In this document: positions 34,197-44,561 of the stretch, piece by piece
Position numbering within the stretch: the stretch's first letter is position 1
How the letters are laid out: the number at the start of each line of letters is the position of its first letter
Source of the DNA: Nitrosomonas sp.
Lineage (GTDB): Bacteria; Pseudomonadota; Gammaproteobacteria; Burkholderiales; Nitrosomonadaceae
DNA length: 64,000 nucleotides
Reading direction: 5' to 3'
Assembly: GCA_020890945.1 (NCBI GenBank)
Contig: JAJHPK010000015.1
Span: forward strand, 44,854 to 108,853
Translations under genes and position numbers: made by a program
The notes under the pieces: model-generated
Told to the model about the DNA's origin: nothing
Seen by the model: only the letters and a program-made list of their open reading frames with translations
The model's database searches: none

Positions 34197-34273
34197 GGTG
34201 GCTGTAGCTCAGTTGGTAGAGTCCCGGATTGTGATTCCGGTTGTCGTGGGTTCAAGTCCCATCAGCCACCCCA
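34197..34273 (+). tRNA. tRNA-His (anticodon GUG)
   Basis: GTGGCTG/CAGCCAC acceptor with the extra G-1 opposite C73, the identity mark of tRNA-His. Anticodon stem CCGGA/TCCGG around TTGTGAT (anticodon GTG). CCA is encoded. One G-T pair closes the D stem. Confidence 0.96.
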
Positions 34274-34611
34274 CATACAAAGAAATCACAGAAATAATTT
34301 ATAAAAACATAATGCCTCGTTTATTTGAGCTGTGAATTTGCTAATCAATTGACCATTTATTGGGAGCATTTTTATAGTCGCATGGTATAGGTATCTTTGT
34401 ACCTAAGAAGATTGATTACTGATATATCAACTCATTTATTGGAACTTTATAACGATTTTTTAATCGATTATGCTAATTCTATTGATATAGATTCGCCAAA
34501 ATTAATCCTGATGGATGTGAAATGAGAAAATATAACTTGTTGTATAATGACAATTCTGTCAAAAGTAAACGATTGCTATCACTGAATTATAAATTGGGAG
34601 CCTAGAAGATT
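34274..34611 (+). other. Intergenic region with probable dksA promoter
   Basis: No gene is supported. TATAAT at 34543-34548 lies 64 bp before the dksA ATG and is the best -10 candidate; its -35 region is weak. A small hairpin (GGTA...TACC) near 34389-34404 could end the tRNA transcript, but has no T run. Confidence 0.4.
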
Positions 34612-35037
34612 ATGTCGCAAGAGCAACAAAAAACACATATGACTTCCTATAAACCAGCAGCAGGTGAAGACTATATGAGTGCTCGCCAGTTGGCCTACTT
34701 TCGTAAAATGTTGGAAGACATGAAAACGGAATTAAGCAATGATATTGATCGTGCAGTTCATACCATGCAGGATGAGGCAACCGTCTTTGCCGATCCTAAT
34801 GATCGAGCCAGTCAAGAATCTGATATGACGTTGGAATTACGTAGCCGTGATCGTGAGCGCAAATTAATTAAAAAGATCGATGAGATTATTGGTAAGATAG
34901 AATCGGGCGATTATGGTTATTGCGAAAGCTGTGGAATCGAAATTGGCCTTAAAAGGCTCGAAGCAAGACCAACTGCAACTTTATGTATTGATTGTAAAAC
35001 GCTTGATGAAATAAGAGAAAGGCAGGTCGCTAAGTAG
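34612..35037 (+). CDS. dksA: RNA polymerase-binding transcription factor DksA
   Basis: A 141-residue DksA. A coiled-coil ('MSARQLAYFRKMLEDMKTEL') is followed by the acidic tip region 'DPNDRASQESDM', containing the D-x-x-D/A tip residues that reach into the RNA polymerase secondary channel. The four-cysteine zinc finger is 'CESCGIE' ... 'CIDC'. With ppGpp it controls rRNA and amino-acid promoters. Confidence 0.95.
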   Translation: MSQEQQKTHMTSYKPAAGEDYMSARQLAYFRKMLEDMKTELSNDIDRAVHTMQDEATVFADPNDRASQESDMTLELRSRDRERKLIKKIDEIIGKIESGDYGYCESCGIEIGLKRLEARPTATLCIDCKTLDEIRERQVAK

Positions 35038-35064
35038 AAGCTTGCTTCCTTTCTCCTTTCTTAT

Positions 35065-37194
35065 TTAGGATTCTTTGACAACCGATTCTGCATCGCTGGT
35101 TGGTGCGTTTTCAGCTAATACTGCTTTCATACTTAGACGCAATCTTCCCTTGTCGTCAGCCTCCAGAACCTTAACGCGAATCTGTTGCCCATCACTCAAA
35201 TGATCAGAAACACTGTTAACGTGCTCACTGGCAATTTGAGAAATGTGCAATAGGCCATCTTTTCCTGGCAATATGCTAACAATGGCTCCAAAATCGAGTA
35301 ATTTTAAAACTGTTCCATCGTAAACTTTTCCAACCTCGACTTCTGCGGTAATGTCCTGAATTTTCTTTTTAGCGAGCTCTCCGCCTTCTGCATTTACACA
35401 GGCAATGGTCACTTCACCATCATCGTTGATATCAATTGTCGTATTGGTTTCTTCAGTTAATGCACGAATAACAGCACCACCTTTACCGATAACATCCCGG
35501 ATTTTTTCCGGATTGATTTTAATTTTGATAATACGCGGCGCATGAACTGAAATGTCTTCGCGTGTCGATGGCAAAGCTTGTTTCATGATTTGCAAAATAT
35601 GCATACGCCCTTCTTGTGCTTGTATCAGAGCGGCATGCATGATTTCTTTGGTAATGCCTTGGATTTTTATGTCCATTTGTAGTGCGGTAATACCTTTTTC
35701 CGTACCCGCAACTTTAAAATCCATGTCACCTAAATGATCTTCATCACCTAAGATATCAGTCAGAACTGCAAAACGATTGCCTTCTTTAATTAATCCCATG
35801 GCGATACCTGCTACGTGTGCCTTTAACGGCACGCCAGCATCCATCAGCGCAAGACAACCGCCGCAAACCGAAGCCATTGAACTAGAACCATTGGATTCAG
35901 TAATTTCAGACACGACACGTAATGAATAACCAAATTCTTCAGGAGAAGGTAGAACGGCTACGAGCGCGCGCTTCGCTAAGCGACCGTGACCAATTTCACG
36001 ACGTTTCGGGGTACCAACTCGACCTATTTCTCCGGTAGCAAAAGGAGGCATGTTGTAATGCAACATAAAGCGATCGTTATAATCGCCTTGTAGTGAATCA
36101 ATTTTTTGCTCATCGCGAGCTGTTCCTAATGTAGCCACAGCAAGTGCTTGAGTTTCTCCGCGAGTAAATAACGCTGACCCGTGAGTGCGCGGCAATACGC
36201 CATTACGAATCGTAATAGCCCTTACGTTACGGGTGCCGCGACCATCGATACGAGGTTCGCCGTCTAAAATTTGATTACGAACGATTTTTGACTCGAGCGC
36301 GAAAAAAGCTTCTTTAAAAATTTGACTGCTAGGGCCATTTTCAGAATCTACGCCTAATTCTTCCGCGACACGTTGACTAATGGCAGCGATAGTTTCAGAA
36401 CGCAGTTGTTTTTGCTTTATTTTAAAAGCCTCTCTTAAATCGTTTTCTACTAAACCCGTTAATTTTTCATGAAAAGCGATATCTTTCTTCAGAGGCGTCC
36501 AATTCCAAGCGGCCACTCCTGCTTCATCTGCAAATTCATTAATTGCATTAATAACAATTTGCATTTGTTCATGGCCAAACATGACTGCGCCAAGCATTAC
36601 TTCTTCAGACAATTCCATGGCTTCGGATTCAACCATTAAAACGGCCTGTTGAGTACCCGCTACAACCAGATTCAATTGAGTATCTTTAAGTTCAGACGTG
36701 GTCGGATTGAGCACATATTCATCATTGATATAACCAACTCGTGCTGCGCCAAGAGGACCATCAAACGGAATGCCAGACAGTATCAGCGCAGCTGATGTTC
36801 CAATAATCGAAGGAATATCTGGATCAATTTCATTTTCAGAGGATAGAACAGTTGCAACAATTTGAACTTCGTTATAAAAACCTTCCGGAAACAGGGGACG
36901 AATAGGACGATCGATTAAACGTGAGGTCAGCGTCTCTTTTTCAGATGGACGACCTTCACGCTTGAAAAAACTTCCAGGTATTCTGCCTGCGGCGTAGAAT
37001 TTCTCTTGATAATCTACGGTTAATGGAAAAAAGTCTTGTTCTGGTTTGGTATTTTTTGCACCCACTACGGTAACGAGCACGACGGTGTCGTCCATGGTAA
37101 CAACAACTGCACCGTGTGCTTGCCTTGCAATTTCACCTGTTTCTAATGTAAGTTGATGACGTCCGTAGGTAATACTCTTTTTGATAGGTTTCAA
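35065..37194 (-). CDS. pnp: Polynucleotide phosphorylase
   Basis: A 709-residue PNPase with two RNase PH-like domains (about 10-230 and 310-540), then KH ('[19 protein letters not shown]') and S1 ('[20 protein letters not shown]') RNA-binding domains. The catalytic core includes '[17 protein letters not shown]' and '[19 protein letters not shown]'. It degrades RNA 3' to 5' with phosphate as part of the degradosome. It lies downstream of rpsO, the usual arrangement. Confidence 0.97.
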   Translation of the reverse strand: MKPIKKSITYGRHQLTLETGEIARQAHGAVVVTMDDTVVLVTVVGAKNTKPEQDFFPLTVDYQEKFYAAGRIPGSFFKREGRPSEKETLTSRLIDRPIRPLFPEGFYNEVQIVATVLSSENEIDPDIPSIIGTSAALILSGIPFDGPLGAARVGYINDEYVLNPTTSELKDTQLNLVVAGTQQAVLMVESEAMELSEEVMLGAVMFGHEQMQIVINAINEFADEAGVAAWNWTPLKKDIAFHEKLTGLVENDLREAFKIKQKQLRSETIAAISQRVAEELGVDSENGPSSQIFKEAFFALESKIVRNQILDGEPRIDGRGTRNVRAITIRNGVLPRTHGSALFTRGETQALAVATLGTARDEQKIDSLQGDYNDRFMLHYNMPPFATGEIGRVGTPKRREIGHGRLAKRALVAVLPSPEEFGYSLRVVSEITESNGSSSMASVCGGCLALMDAGVPLKAHVAGIAMGLIKEGNRFAVLTDILGDEDHLGDMDFKVAGTEKGITALQMDIKIQGITKEIMHAALIQAQEGRMHILQIMKQALPSTREDISVHAPRIIKIKINPEKIRDVIGKGGAVIRALTEETNTTIDINDDGEVTIACVNAEGGELAKKKIQDITAEVEVGKVYDGTVLKLLDFGAIVSILPGKDGLLHISQIASEHVNSVSDHLSDGQQIRVKVLEADDKGRLRLSMKAVLAENAPTSDAESVVKES

Positions 37195-37346
37195 TTAACA
37201 ATCCTTTTCATTGAATTCTTCAAATGATTGCGCATGGCGCATCGAATGATATAACTCCCATTTGAGAGAAGACAAGATTTTTAAATGCTGCCACTAAGTT
37301 AAATTATTGATTAATAAATAATAAGATATCAATATCTATCTACTAT

Positions 37347-37616
37347 CTATTTACGCAAACCTAAACGTTCAATCAATGTTTGATAGGTACTGACATTGCT
37401 ATTTTTCAAATAATCAAGCAATTTCCGGCGCTTACCGACCATGCGTAATAGACCTCTACGAGAATGATGGTCTTTGGCATGAACTTTAAAATGCTCAATG
37501 AGATCATTGATTCGGTTTGTTAAAAGCGCAACCTGAACTTCTGGCGATCCGGTATCTCCATTAGCTCTTTGAAAATCTCGTACGATTTGGGCTTTTTGTT
37601 CAATTGTGATTGACAT
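37347..37616 (-). CDS. rpsO: 30S ribosomal protein S15
   Basis: An 89-residue S15 ('[16 protein letters not shown]' to 'LIERLGLRK') that binds 16S rRNA in the central domain. A frame start 21 bp further upstream (37637) exists, but S15 proteins begin at the MSIT-type residue, so 37616 is used; GGAG lies 12 nt before it. It is 152 bp upstream of pnp in the same direction. Confidence 0.96.
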   Translation of the reverse strand: MSITIEQKAQIVRDFQRANGDTGSPEVQVALLTNRINDLIEHFKVHAKDHHSRRGLLRMVGKRRKLLDYLKNSNVSTYQTLIERLGLRK

Positions 37617-37777
37617 AATCAGTTGCTTCTCCAACATTACTAATAGAAATAAAAGCGGGAATTTTACTCCTTAATCGTATGCTTGTCCAAATCAGATCTT
37701 ACCCGGAATGAAAACTCGCCCTGTAAAACAAAAATTTGAATCATTAACGTTATTTTTCAACTATCCTCATATCACAC

Positions 37778-39241
37778 TTACACTGATTTACTCTTGTGTC
37801 CATGTCCCGATGGATTGGTAAATTGATCATTTAATGTTTGAATGTAATCATTGGCTTCGTTAATCACTTCATCAACGATGTTTTGCGTACTGCTATTCCA
37901 TCCAGCAGGAGCTTGCAGAAATAATGGACGATAGGCGGCAGTGCTCTTGTTGAAAGCGTGTACATACTGTTTGTACGTTTCGTCGTCTTTACCTAATTCC
38001 AATGATAATTTCTTCAGAATACCGGTGGCTGCAAAACGGCGAATGGAGAAATGAATGACAATGATAACAAGGAACAATATTGCCGTGATGACCCATGCAG
38101 TTGAATCACCTTGAATAACTTTATCGCAGAATGCCTTAGCTGATTCCCACGACTCGCTGGCTGTGATGCCAATCACAGCAGAAATGGCCAACATTCCAAA
38201 GACAAGTCCATCGAGCAGAAACACTTTACTTTTCCATCTCTTGAGCATGTCGGAAAGTTTAAACACAATTTGATTTTTAATGCTTTTAGCTGTTTGCTCT
38301 AATTTTGCGACGATACGATACGAGCGTTCTACCTCGATTTGCTGAATGCGGATATCAATATCAGCCATGTCTTCCGCACGTTTTTTTTCAAACCGCTCTT
38401 TAACTCCAGGATCCGTAATAGGCACAGCGGCATCTAAATTGTAGATTCGATAAAAGCGCCCTGTTACCAAGCCGACTTCGGCCAATGAACGCTGCCATGC
38501 AGAGACAACTTCTTCAGGATTATCTTCTTTAGCAGTCACATCAATTTGATTCAGAATATACAAAAACTTGTTGGCATCAGCTCGGTTAACGCTGGCTGAA
38601 ACGAGGTAGGCTAGCGTATCTTGCATCGCCTTTGGCTCAGGGTGACGTGCATCAAAGAAAACCAAAACCAAATCCGATAAATTAATGATATGTTGCGTCA
38701 ATCGCAACGTAGAGGCTCTTTGGTTATCCGCATCAAAGCCTGGAGAATCGATCAATATTTTTCCGCGAATGTTTTCAGATGGGCAGGTTTTAAGTTGTAG
38801 ATACGCATCAATGCGCTCTTGACCTGCTTCGGAAATTTCTTCAATACTTTTGCTGATTTGAAAAAAAGGAAAACGCGGATCGGCGTCTAGCGCAATTCCT
38901 GGAAGAGTTTTGGCTTCTGGATGATGGCTGTAACAAATAACCGTGAATTTATCATCAACGGCTTGATTGCCGGTTCTTTGCAACGGTAGGTTTAAATAGG
39001 AATTGATATACGTCGATTTACCGGCAGAAAACGTACCTAACACAGCAATCATCGGCCACCAGGTCACATAAGTTGCGTAAGATTGATCACGTTCAAGTAA
39101 ACCCATGCTATGACCTACCTCATCCATTTTTCTAAAGCTTTTGATGGCATTCGCTAAAGTCGGATTGTGTGGATGTTCATCGGCTAAATGTTTTTGTAAG
39201 TTTTCTAAATGCTTGCTAATTTGCTCGGAGTGATATGACAT
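37778..39241 (-). CDS. Dynamin-family GTPase with two membrane helices
   Basis: A 487-residue protein. The GTPase domain has P-loop 'GTFSAGKST' (69-77), a likely switch-I threonine in 'TGNQAVDDKFTV', G3 'DSPGFD' and G4 'NQID'. The C-terminal half has two transmembrane helices ('LVFGMLAISAVIGI', 'ITAILFLVIIVIHF') and a terminal helix. It resembles bacterial dynamin-like/EHD-type proteins that bind and remodel membranes under stress. The exact role is unknown. There is no operon partner. Confidence 0.82.
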   Translation of the reverse strand: MSYHSEQISKHLENLQKHLADEHPHNPTLANAIKSFRKMDEVGHSMGLLERDQSYATYVTWWPMIAVLGTFSAGKSTYINSYLNLPLQRTGNQAVDDKFTVICYSHHPEAKTLPGIALDADPRFPFFQISKSIEEISEAGQERIDAYLQLKTCPSENIRGKILIDSPGFDADNQRASTLRLTQHIINLSDLVLVFFDARHPEPKAMQDTLAYLVSASVNRADANKFLYILNQIDVTAKEDNPEEVVSAWQRSLAEVGLVTGRFYRIYNLDAAVPITDPGVKERFEKKRAEDMADIDIRIQQIEVERSYRIVAKLEQTAKSIKNQIVFKLSDMLKRWKSKVFLLDGLVFGMLAISAVIGITASESWESAKAFCDKVIQGDSTAWVITAILFLVIIVIHFSIRRFAATGILKKLSLELGKDDETYKQYVHAFNKSTAAYRPLFLQAPAGWNSSTQNIVDEVINEANDYIQTLNDQFTNPSGHGHKSKSV

Positions 39242-39289
39242 GACAATCCCTTTTCATTTTTGTGAAAAACTATTTTGAAAAATAGAAGT

Positions 39290-39308
39290 TATAGAAACAG
39301 TTTCTATA
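39290..39308. promoter_or_regulatory. Perfect 19-bp palindrome, possible operator
   Basis: TATAGAAAC-A-GTTTCTATA lies 48 bp upstream of the dynamin-like start codon, in the 331-bp divergent region shared with the DUF502 gene. The form suits a dimeric repressor site. The same region holds a 32-codon forward frame at 39472-39570 that ends 2 bp before the DUF502 start and may be a leader peptide, but it is not well enough supported to call. Confidence 0.45.
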
Positions 39309-39572
39309 AGTCCCAAGTTACGAATTTATAGGCTTCAAGAGAAAACTTTATTTCTTTAATGGGCACCGTATCTGCACGAAATAATATTATCATATCGTGC
39401 ATCGTGTCGAATTAATCTTCGATTTTTAGAATTTCCACTACCGTGTTGTATTTGAACGAAATATTAATTTTATGTTGAAACGTATTAATGTGATGATGCG
39501 TGTTTTGTTAAAAAAACTGAATCGTCATGATTCTATTTTTGAACTTTATTATTTTAGTAAAGGGGATTAATA

Positions 39573-40217
39573 GTGGGACGCTACATCGTAATAGGTTTTT
39601 TGACTGTCGCTCCACTGTGGGTTACGTGGTTGGTATTTGATTTTTTATTGAAATTATTGGCGCGTATCGGAGATCCCTTACTAAAGGGAATGGCGAGAGC
39701 AGTACGGCCTTTTTCTGATATTACCGCCACTTGGTTGCTCGACTCGAATTTTCAACACGCTGTGGCCGCATTATTAACAATCATTAGCTTCTATGGAATT
39801 GGCGTATTAGCGTCTTTCGTGATTGGTAAAAAAGTCATTAGCATTTACGAAAATATTTTAGCCCGCTTGCCATTGGTACAAACGATTTATGGTGCCACTA
39901 AACGTTTTTTGAACACCATTAGTCAGCCACCGGTTACTGGGCAACGAGTGGTGTTAATCAGTTTTCCTTCATCCGAAATGAAAGCGATTGGATTCATTAC
40001 GAAAGTGATGGAAGATAAAGAGACCGGTAGAAAATTGGCGGCTGTTTATGTGCCCACGTCACCTAATCCAACCTCAGGTTATATCGAAATTTTGCCCATG
40101 GAAAATCTCGTTTTAACCGATTGGACTACTGAGGAAGCGATGACATTTGTCGTAACCGGCGGCACCAATGCTCCAGAAAGCGTGCATTTCACGCAAAGTA
40201 AACCGACAGAAAAATAA
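39573..40217 (+). CDS. DUF502-family membrane protein
   Basis: A 214-residue protein with two N-terminal hydrophobic segments (residues 3-35 and 60-88) and a soluble C-terminal domain. 'IGFLTVAPLWVTWLVFDF', 'RLPLVQTIYGATKRFLNTI' and 'VYVPTSPNPTSGYIEILP' match the DUF502 (COG2928) family. Its function is not known. The start is GTG with AAAGGGG 7 nt upstream. Confidence 0.88.
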   Translation: MGRYIVIGFLTVAPLWVTWLVFDFLLKLLARIGDPLLKGMARAVRPFSDITATWLLDSNFQHAVAALLTIISFYGIGVLASFVIGKKVISIYENILARLPLVQTIYGATKRFLNTISQPPVTGQRVVLISFPSSEMKAIGFITKVMEDKETGRKLAAVYVPTSPNPTSGYIEILPMENLVLTDWTTEEAMTFVVTGGTNAPESVHFTQSKPTEK

Positions 40218-40267
40218 TTTTCGCGATATTTCCGTTGGAATGCTGCATGAAGCAGTTTTCTGTCAGA

Positions 40268-41272
40268 TTATTCCAATAGTGGATAGGAGAGAGAGTTGAT
40301 TTGTATCACGGGCCCTTGCAAGGATCCCCAATGCACTTCACCGTCTTCGACGCAACCTTGCTGAATGACCGCTAACGCATCGAAACCATCATTTGAATGA
40401 ACGACATTAACGATTGTTCCACAGGCTTGGTCGGGCATATCCGCGCTGTAGAGCAAATCACCCGGATTCACTGTAGCAGTTTTCTCTACCTTAGCAATAA
40501 AACAGCAATACATATGCCGCTTGAGTTTTCCTAAATATTGCGTCCGCGCGACAATTTCCTGCCCGGGATAACACCCTTTCTTGAAACTCAACGCGCCGAT
40601 TGCATTCAAATTAATCATTTGCGGCAAAAATTCTTCCTGTGTTTGCGGCAAAATAACCGGAATTCCCGCTCGTATCGTTAGGCGTTCCCAATCCAAAATG
40701 TCAGCCATCGGAGCATGTCGGCATAAAGACTCCAACGTTGATTCTACATTTTCCCTGGGCAGAATAACTTGTATTCGGTCGGACGCGAAATAAACCACGG
40801 CTATTTTGTCATTGAAAATGAATTGCAAAGAACGATCAAAAGCCGGTATCGATGTCAATAACGCATCTAAAATTTTAGTAGCTTGAGGACCTACCAGACC
40901 AATGCACGTGTAGTCTTGGCTCACATTTTCAATCGATACTCGTGCACGAAGTTTATAGAGCGATAGTTTTTTCTGTATCGCATCACAAAGACTTACAGGC
41001 AATTGCATGAAATAACTGTGATCACATTGCCATAGCAAGAAATTAGCCAAAACGCGCCCTTTCGGCGTGCAATAACCGCCATACGATGCTTGCTCTGCTG
41101 TGATATGACGCAAATCACAAGTCAGTTGGCCTTGTAAAAATGTTTCCGCGTCTTCACCTGAAAAGCGAATCAATCCATAATGATTTGAAAGAGTTACGAT
41201 AAAGGTACTTTCCTCTGGCAGCGAAGATTTTATTTCAGAGTGATCCAAATGAGTAATCGAGCTATCTGTCAT
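40268..41272 (-). CDS. ygfZ: Folate-binding YgfZ-family protein
   Basis: A 334-residue GcvT-like tetrahydrofolate protein needed for repair or assembly of some iron-sulfur enzymes. The hallmark 'KKGCYPGQEIVAR' (K-G-C-Y-x-G-Q-E, near residue 230) is present with its conserved cysteine. It starts 57 bp from the RNA methyltransferase gene on the same strand, itself an iron-sulfur-type protein. Confidence 0.92.
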   Translation of the reverse strand: MTDSSITHLDHSEIKSSLPEESTFIVTLSNHYGLIRFSGEDAETFLQGQLTCDLRHITAEQASYGGYCTPKGRVLANFLLWQCDHSYFMQLPVSLCDAIQKKLSLYKLRARVSIENVSQDYTCIGLVGPQATKILDALLTSIPAFDRSLQFIFNDKIAVVYFASDRIQVILPRENVESTLESLCRHAPMADILDWERLTIRAGIPVILPQTQEEFLPQMINLNAIGALSFKKGCYPGQEIVARTQYLGKLKRHMYCCFIAKVEKTATVNPGDLLYSADMPDQACGTIVNVVHSNDGFDALAVIQQGCVEDGEVHWGSLQGPVIQINSLSYPLLE

Positions 41273-41329
41273 GACACAATTTTATTTCAATAACATGATT
41301 TGTAGTTCTGTACAGCGACAATCAACACG

Positions 41330-42487
41330 TTAATTTTTTCTAAATTCCGCCAGTATTTCAATATGTGGCGTATGTGGAAACAAGTCTATTAGTTGAAGAT
41401 CATTGATTATCCAGCCATTCTGCTTAAAAAACCAAGCATCCCGCGCGAAAGTCTCTGGATTACAAGAAATATAGTTAATTGTTTTAAGCGCAGCAAACGC
41501 AGTAAAAAAACCCGAATGTTTTTTTAGCCCACTGCGCGGGGGATCTAAAACCAACGTATCCGCTTCGCAACCATTTTTCTGTAAATCTCTCCATGCGAAA
41601 GGCTTAAAAAGATCATAGGTATGCGCTGTTACTTTAGGCAATTGCTTGTGTTGTAAAGCTTGTATCGCAGATTCGTCGCTTTCGTAGGCGATAACCGACG
41701 TACAATTTGACTGTGCGATGATTTCAGTGAAATTTCCTGAGCCACAGAACAGTTCAACAACCTTTTTAAGCGTCACATTTTTAGCGAACCTTTCCTTCAG
41801 CCACGATTTCATTCGTTCATTTTGTAAGGTATTGCCTTGTTTGAAAGGTTTTTTCTCGTTGATACTCATTTCATGCGGTGACATATCGTCATCCAGTTCA
41901 ATGAAGTGCCATTTTTGTTCCGGTAACAAGGTGCTTTGCCACGATGCGTTCGGCAATTGCTCAATCGCATTTTTCAACACTGTTCTACAACCATCATTGA
42001 GTACGATACAGTCTTGAATCGGGGCAATTTGATACGAATTTTCTGAGACAAAACCTAAGATCGTGCCGTCCGTTTTGACTTGACAGCGATTTCGATACCC
42101 AATGGTCTGTTCAGAAGGAAGCATCGCGCCAATGTTGAAATCCTGCTCATCGAAACCGACTCTTTTCATGGCATAAACGAAACGGTTTTTTTTCTGTTCC
42201 AATTGGCTTGTATAATCTGCCATCATCCACGGACAGCCGGTGCAAGCGTTTTCTGTTAAATACGCATAAGCACAAGCGGGTTGCTGCCGATGTGGCGACG
42301 GTTGAATCAATTGCACTAATTTTGCATAAGCGAATTTTTTATTGTTAAGAATTTTATCCAGCGCTTCAAATTCACCGATGTCGCCAGGCCATGTGCCATA
42401 AACAAAATAAGACAGCTTGTTTTCTACGTTTTTGACTACACCTAGTCCTTTCTGTGATAAATGTGTAACCGTACCTTTAAATTTCAT
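41330..42487 (-). CDS. TrmA/RlmD-type RNA (uracil-5-)-methyltransferase
   Basis: A 385-residue SAM-dependent RNA m5U methyltransferase. It has an N-terminal TRAM-like beta barrel ('MKFKGTVTHLSQKGLGVV'), a cysteine cluster 'CAYAYLTENACTGCPW' (likely [4Fe-4S], with a further cysteine near 'IQDCIVL'), SAM motif 'VELFCGSGNFTEI', and catalytic regions 'LDPPRSGLKK' and 'INYISCNPETFARD' with the nucleophilic cysteine. The TRAM domain and Fe-S cysteines favour an RlmD-like rRNA enzyme, but it is shorter than E. coli RlmD, so the target uridine is left open. Confidence 0.86.
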   Translation of the reverse strand: MKFKGTVTHLSQKGLGVVKNVENKLSYFVYGTWPGDIGEFEALDKILNNKKFAYAKLVQLIQPSPHRQQPACAYAYLTENACTGCPWMMADYTSQLEQKKNRFVYAMKRVGFDEQDFNIGAMLPSEQTIGYRNRCQVKTDGTILGFVSENSYQIAPIQDCIVLNDGCRTVLKNAIEQLPNASWQSTLLPEQKWHFIELDDDMSPHEMSINEKKPFKQGNTLQNERMKSWLKERFAKNVTLKKVVELFCGSGNFTEIIAQSNCTSVIAYESDESAIQALQHKQLPKVTAHTYDLFKPFAWRDLQKNGCEADTLVLDPPRSGLKKHSGFFTAFAALKTINYISCNPETFARDAWFFKQNGWIINDLQLIDLFPHTPHIEILAEFRKN

Positions 42488-42521
42488 TTTTTGGCTATTT
42501 GATTAAATGGAGAGTGATGCG

Positions 42522-42995
42522 ATGTCTAAGTCTTATCAAAATTTCAAGAAAGATTCGGATGCTTTAAAAACAGCATTGAATCCGCTGCAGTATCAAGTAA
42601 CACAAAAGTCTGGCACCGAGCCTCCTTTCCAAAATGAATTTTGGAATCACAAGGAAGAAGGCATTTATGTCGACATTGTATCAGGAGAACCTCTATTTGC
42701 TTCGCTTCATAAGTTTGACTCCGGAACTGGCTGGCCGAGTTTTTATCGACCGATCAATGAAGAATATATTCAGTTCAAGGAAGACTATGATTTATGGACG
42801 GTACGTACCGAAGTACGCAGCCGTTATGGCGACAGTCATTTGGGACACGTTTTCGAAGACGGACCGATGCCTACCGGTTTGCGTTACTGTATTAATTCTG
42901 CGGCATTGAAATTTATCAAGAGAGAAGATCTGGAAGCAGCGGGATATAGCGAGCTGACAAAATTATTTGCACCGACAGCAACTGCAAAAAAATAG
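42522..42995 (+). CDS. msrB: Peptide-methionine (R)-S-oxide reductase
   Basis: A 157-residue MsrB that repairs oxidised methionine. The core '[15 protein letters not shown]' and the catalytic-cysteine motif '[11 protein letters not shown]' are present. The zinc-binding CxxC pairs of many MsrB proteins are absent (first site reads 'LFASLHKF'), so it is of the zinc-free type. ATG 42522 has GGAG about 10 nt upstream; an ATG 15 bp earlier is less likely. It is followed 7 bp later by nhaC. Confidence 0.94.
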   Translation: MSKSYQNFKKDSDALKTALNPLQYQVTQKSGTEPPFQNEFWNHKEEGIYVDIVSGEPLFASLHKFDSGTGWPSFYRPINEEYIQFKEDYDLWTVRTEVRSRYGDSHLGHVFEDGPMPTGLRYCINSAALKFIKREDLEAAGYSELTKLFAPTATAKK

Positions 42996-43002
42996 CGAGC
43001 CA

Positions 43003-44421
43003 ATGTCCGACACCTCTTCATCTTTGCTGGAAGATAACCTCAAAAACAAACGATTACCCTCTTTTGGTCAAGCACTTCTATGCTTCGCTGGAGTGTTTTC
43101 GCTGGTTTTTGCCGGTTTGTTTGTGTATGACATCAATTTGCATATCACGATTCTTTTAACGATCATTTGGGCAAGTGCGCAAGCCCGTTGGATTGGTTAT
43201 TCTTTCGATGAAATTCGCTTGATGATGAATGACGGTATCGCAAAAGCATTGCCGGCTATTTATATTTTTTTATTGATTGGCATGGTGATCGCCAGTTTTA
43301 TGCAAAGCGGCACCATTGCAAGCTTGTTGTACTACGGCATCGATTTACTCAGTCCTACTTGGTTTCTTGCGGCAGGATTACTCGTTTGCAGTTTTATGTC
43401 GATCGCCACCGGAACATCTTGGGGTACGATCGGTACGATAGGCGTAGTGTTAGTCGGTATCGGTGAAGCAATGTCTATTCCCTTGCCGTTGGTGGCAGGA
43501 ATGATCGTATCAGGAGTCACTTTCGGCGATAAATTATCACCTATTTCAGATACCACTAACCTAGCAGCAATGAGTTCAGGCACTAGCCTTTATCGACATA
43601 TTGGCGCAATGCTCTACACCACTATTCCAACTTTGATTCTTGCACTGATCATCTTCATCGTTTGGGGCATGCACTATAACGATCATGCACTACCGGTGGA
43701 GCATATCGATTCGATTCGTAGCGCTTTAGCCGGAGCCTATCATTTAAATTTCTGGATCACAATCTTACCGCTGCTGTTGATGTTTACTTTAAGCATAAAA
43801 CGCTATGCCGCTGAAGTCAGCATGTTATGCAGCGTGGCTATTGCGGTTTTAATCGCGATCGTTTATCAGGAAAAAAACCCCCTCGACGTGATCAACGCAC
43901 TATGGCTGAATTCTCCTGGGGATACCGGCATCGAAAGCATTGATGAGCTATTGGGGCGTGGTGGTATTTACAGCATGGCTTGGACGTTATTGCTATCGAT
44001 TTTGGCGTTAGCTTTAGGCGGCATTTTGCATCACGCAGGCTTTCTGGAAGTGTTAGTCCAATCGCTGATAAAGCATATCAAAAGAACCAGCAGTTTGGTT
44101 GCCGCAACGATTTTTTCAGGCCTCATGACTAATATGGCAATGGGTGAAGCTTACATTTCTATTATATTGAATTGCCAGTTATTTAAGCGTATCTACGAGC
44201 AAAACGATATAGATCGCGCAGTGCTGTCTCGATCGGCGGAAGAAGGCGGCACCATGACGGCTGCGCTCATTCCGTGGACGACTACCGGCACCTTCTACGC
44301 CGCGACACTCGGAATTTCTGCATTGGATTATGCGCCGTATGCGCTACTCAATATACTAAACCCGTTCGTGTCGATCATTATGGTTGTTTTAGGAATAGGA
44401 TTGATGCAGACCAAAAAGTGA
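43003..44421 (+). CDS. nhaC: Na+/H+ antiporter NhaC family
   Basis: A 472-residue, ~12-helix transporter. It shows 'WGTIGTIGVVLVGIGEAMSI', 'VSGVTFGDKLSPISDTTNLA' (the polar ion-site region of NhaC) and 'EEGGTMTAALIPWTTTGTFY'. It exchanges sodium for protons at the inner membrane. The longer start at 42967 would overlap msrB by 29 bp; ATG 43003, just after the msrB stop, is preferred. Confidence 0.93.
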   Translation: MSDTSSSLLEDNLKNKRLPSFGQALLCFAGVFSLVFAGLFVYDINLHITILLTIIWASAQARWIGYSFDEIRLMMNDGIAKALPAIYIFLLIGMVIASFMQSGTIASLLYYGIDLLSPTWFLAAGLLVCSFMSIATGTSWGTIGTIGVVLVGIGEAMSIPLPLVAGMIVSGVTFGDKLSPISDTTNLAAMSSGTSLYRHIGAMLYTTIPTLILALIIFIVWGMHYNDHALPVEHIDSIRSALAGAYHLNFWITILPLLLMFTLSIKRYAAEVSMLCSVAIAVLIAIVYQEKNPLDVINALWLNSPGDTGIESIDELLGRGGIYSMAWTLLLSILALALGGILHHAGFLEVLVQSLIKHIKRTSSLVAATIFSGLMTNMAMGEAYISIILNCQLFKRIYEQNDIDRAVLSRSAEEGGTMTAALIPWTTTGTFYAATLGISALDYAPYALLNILNPFVSIIMVVLGIGLMQTKK

Positions 44422-44504
44422 ATCGATGATTTTGCTATGAGTGTGATCACGTAACCAATAGCCGCACCACAATGAGAATGAGATTATTGCTCAATTAAGT
44501 TTAA

Positions 44505-44558
44505 CTAGGCTGTCAATGGTAATTCGGCTTGTTTGAAATAATTGGCAAATTGACTCAT
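44505..44558 (-). pseudogene. Third lipase copy, only 17 N-terminal codons remain
   Basis: Directly downstream of the lipoprotein gene ending at 44562, an ATG at 44558 opens 'MSQFANYFKQAELPLTA' before TAG. The shared core YFKQAEL-L-A is the same as the starts of the two larger lipase copies at 45502 and 46559. It is a remnant, not a functional gene. Confidence 0.8.
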
Positions 44559-44561
44559 CTT

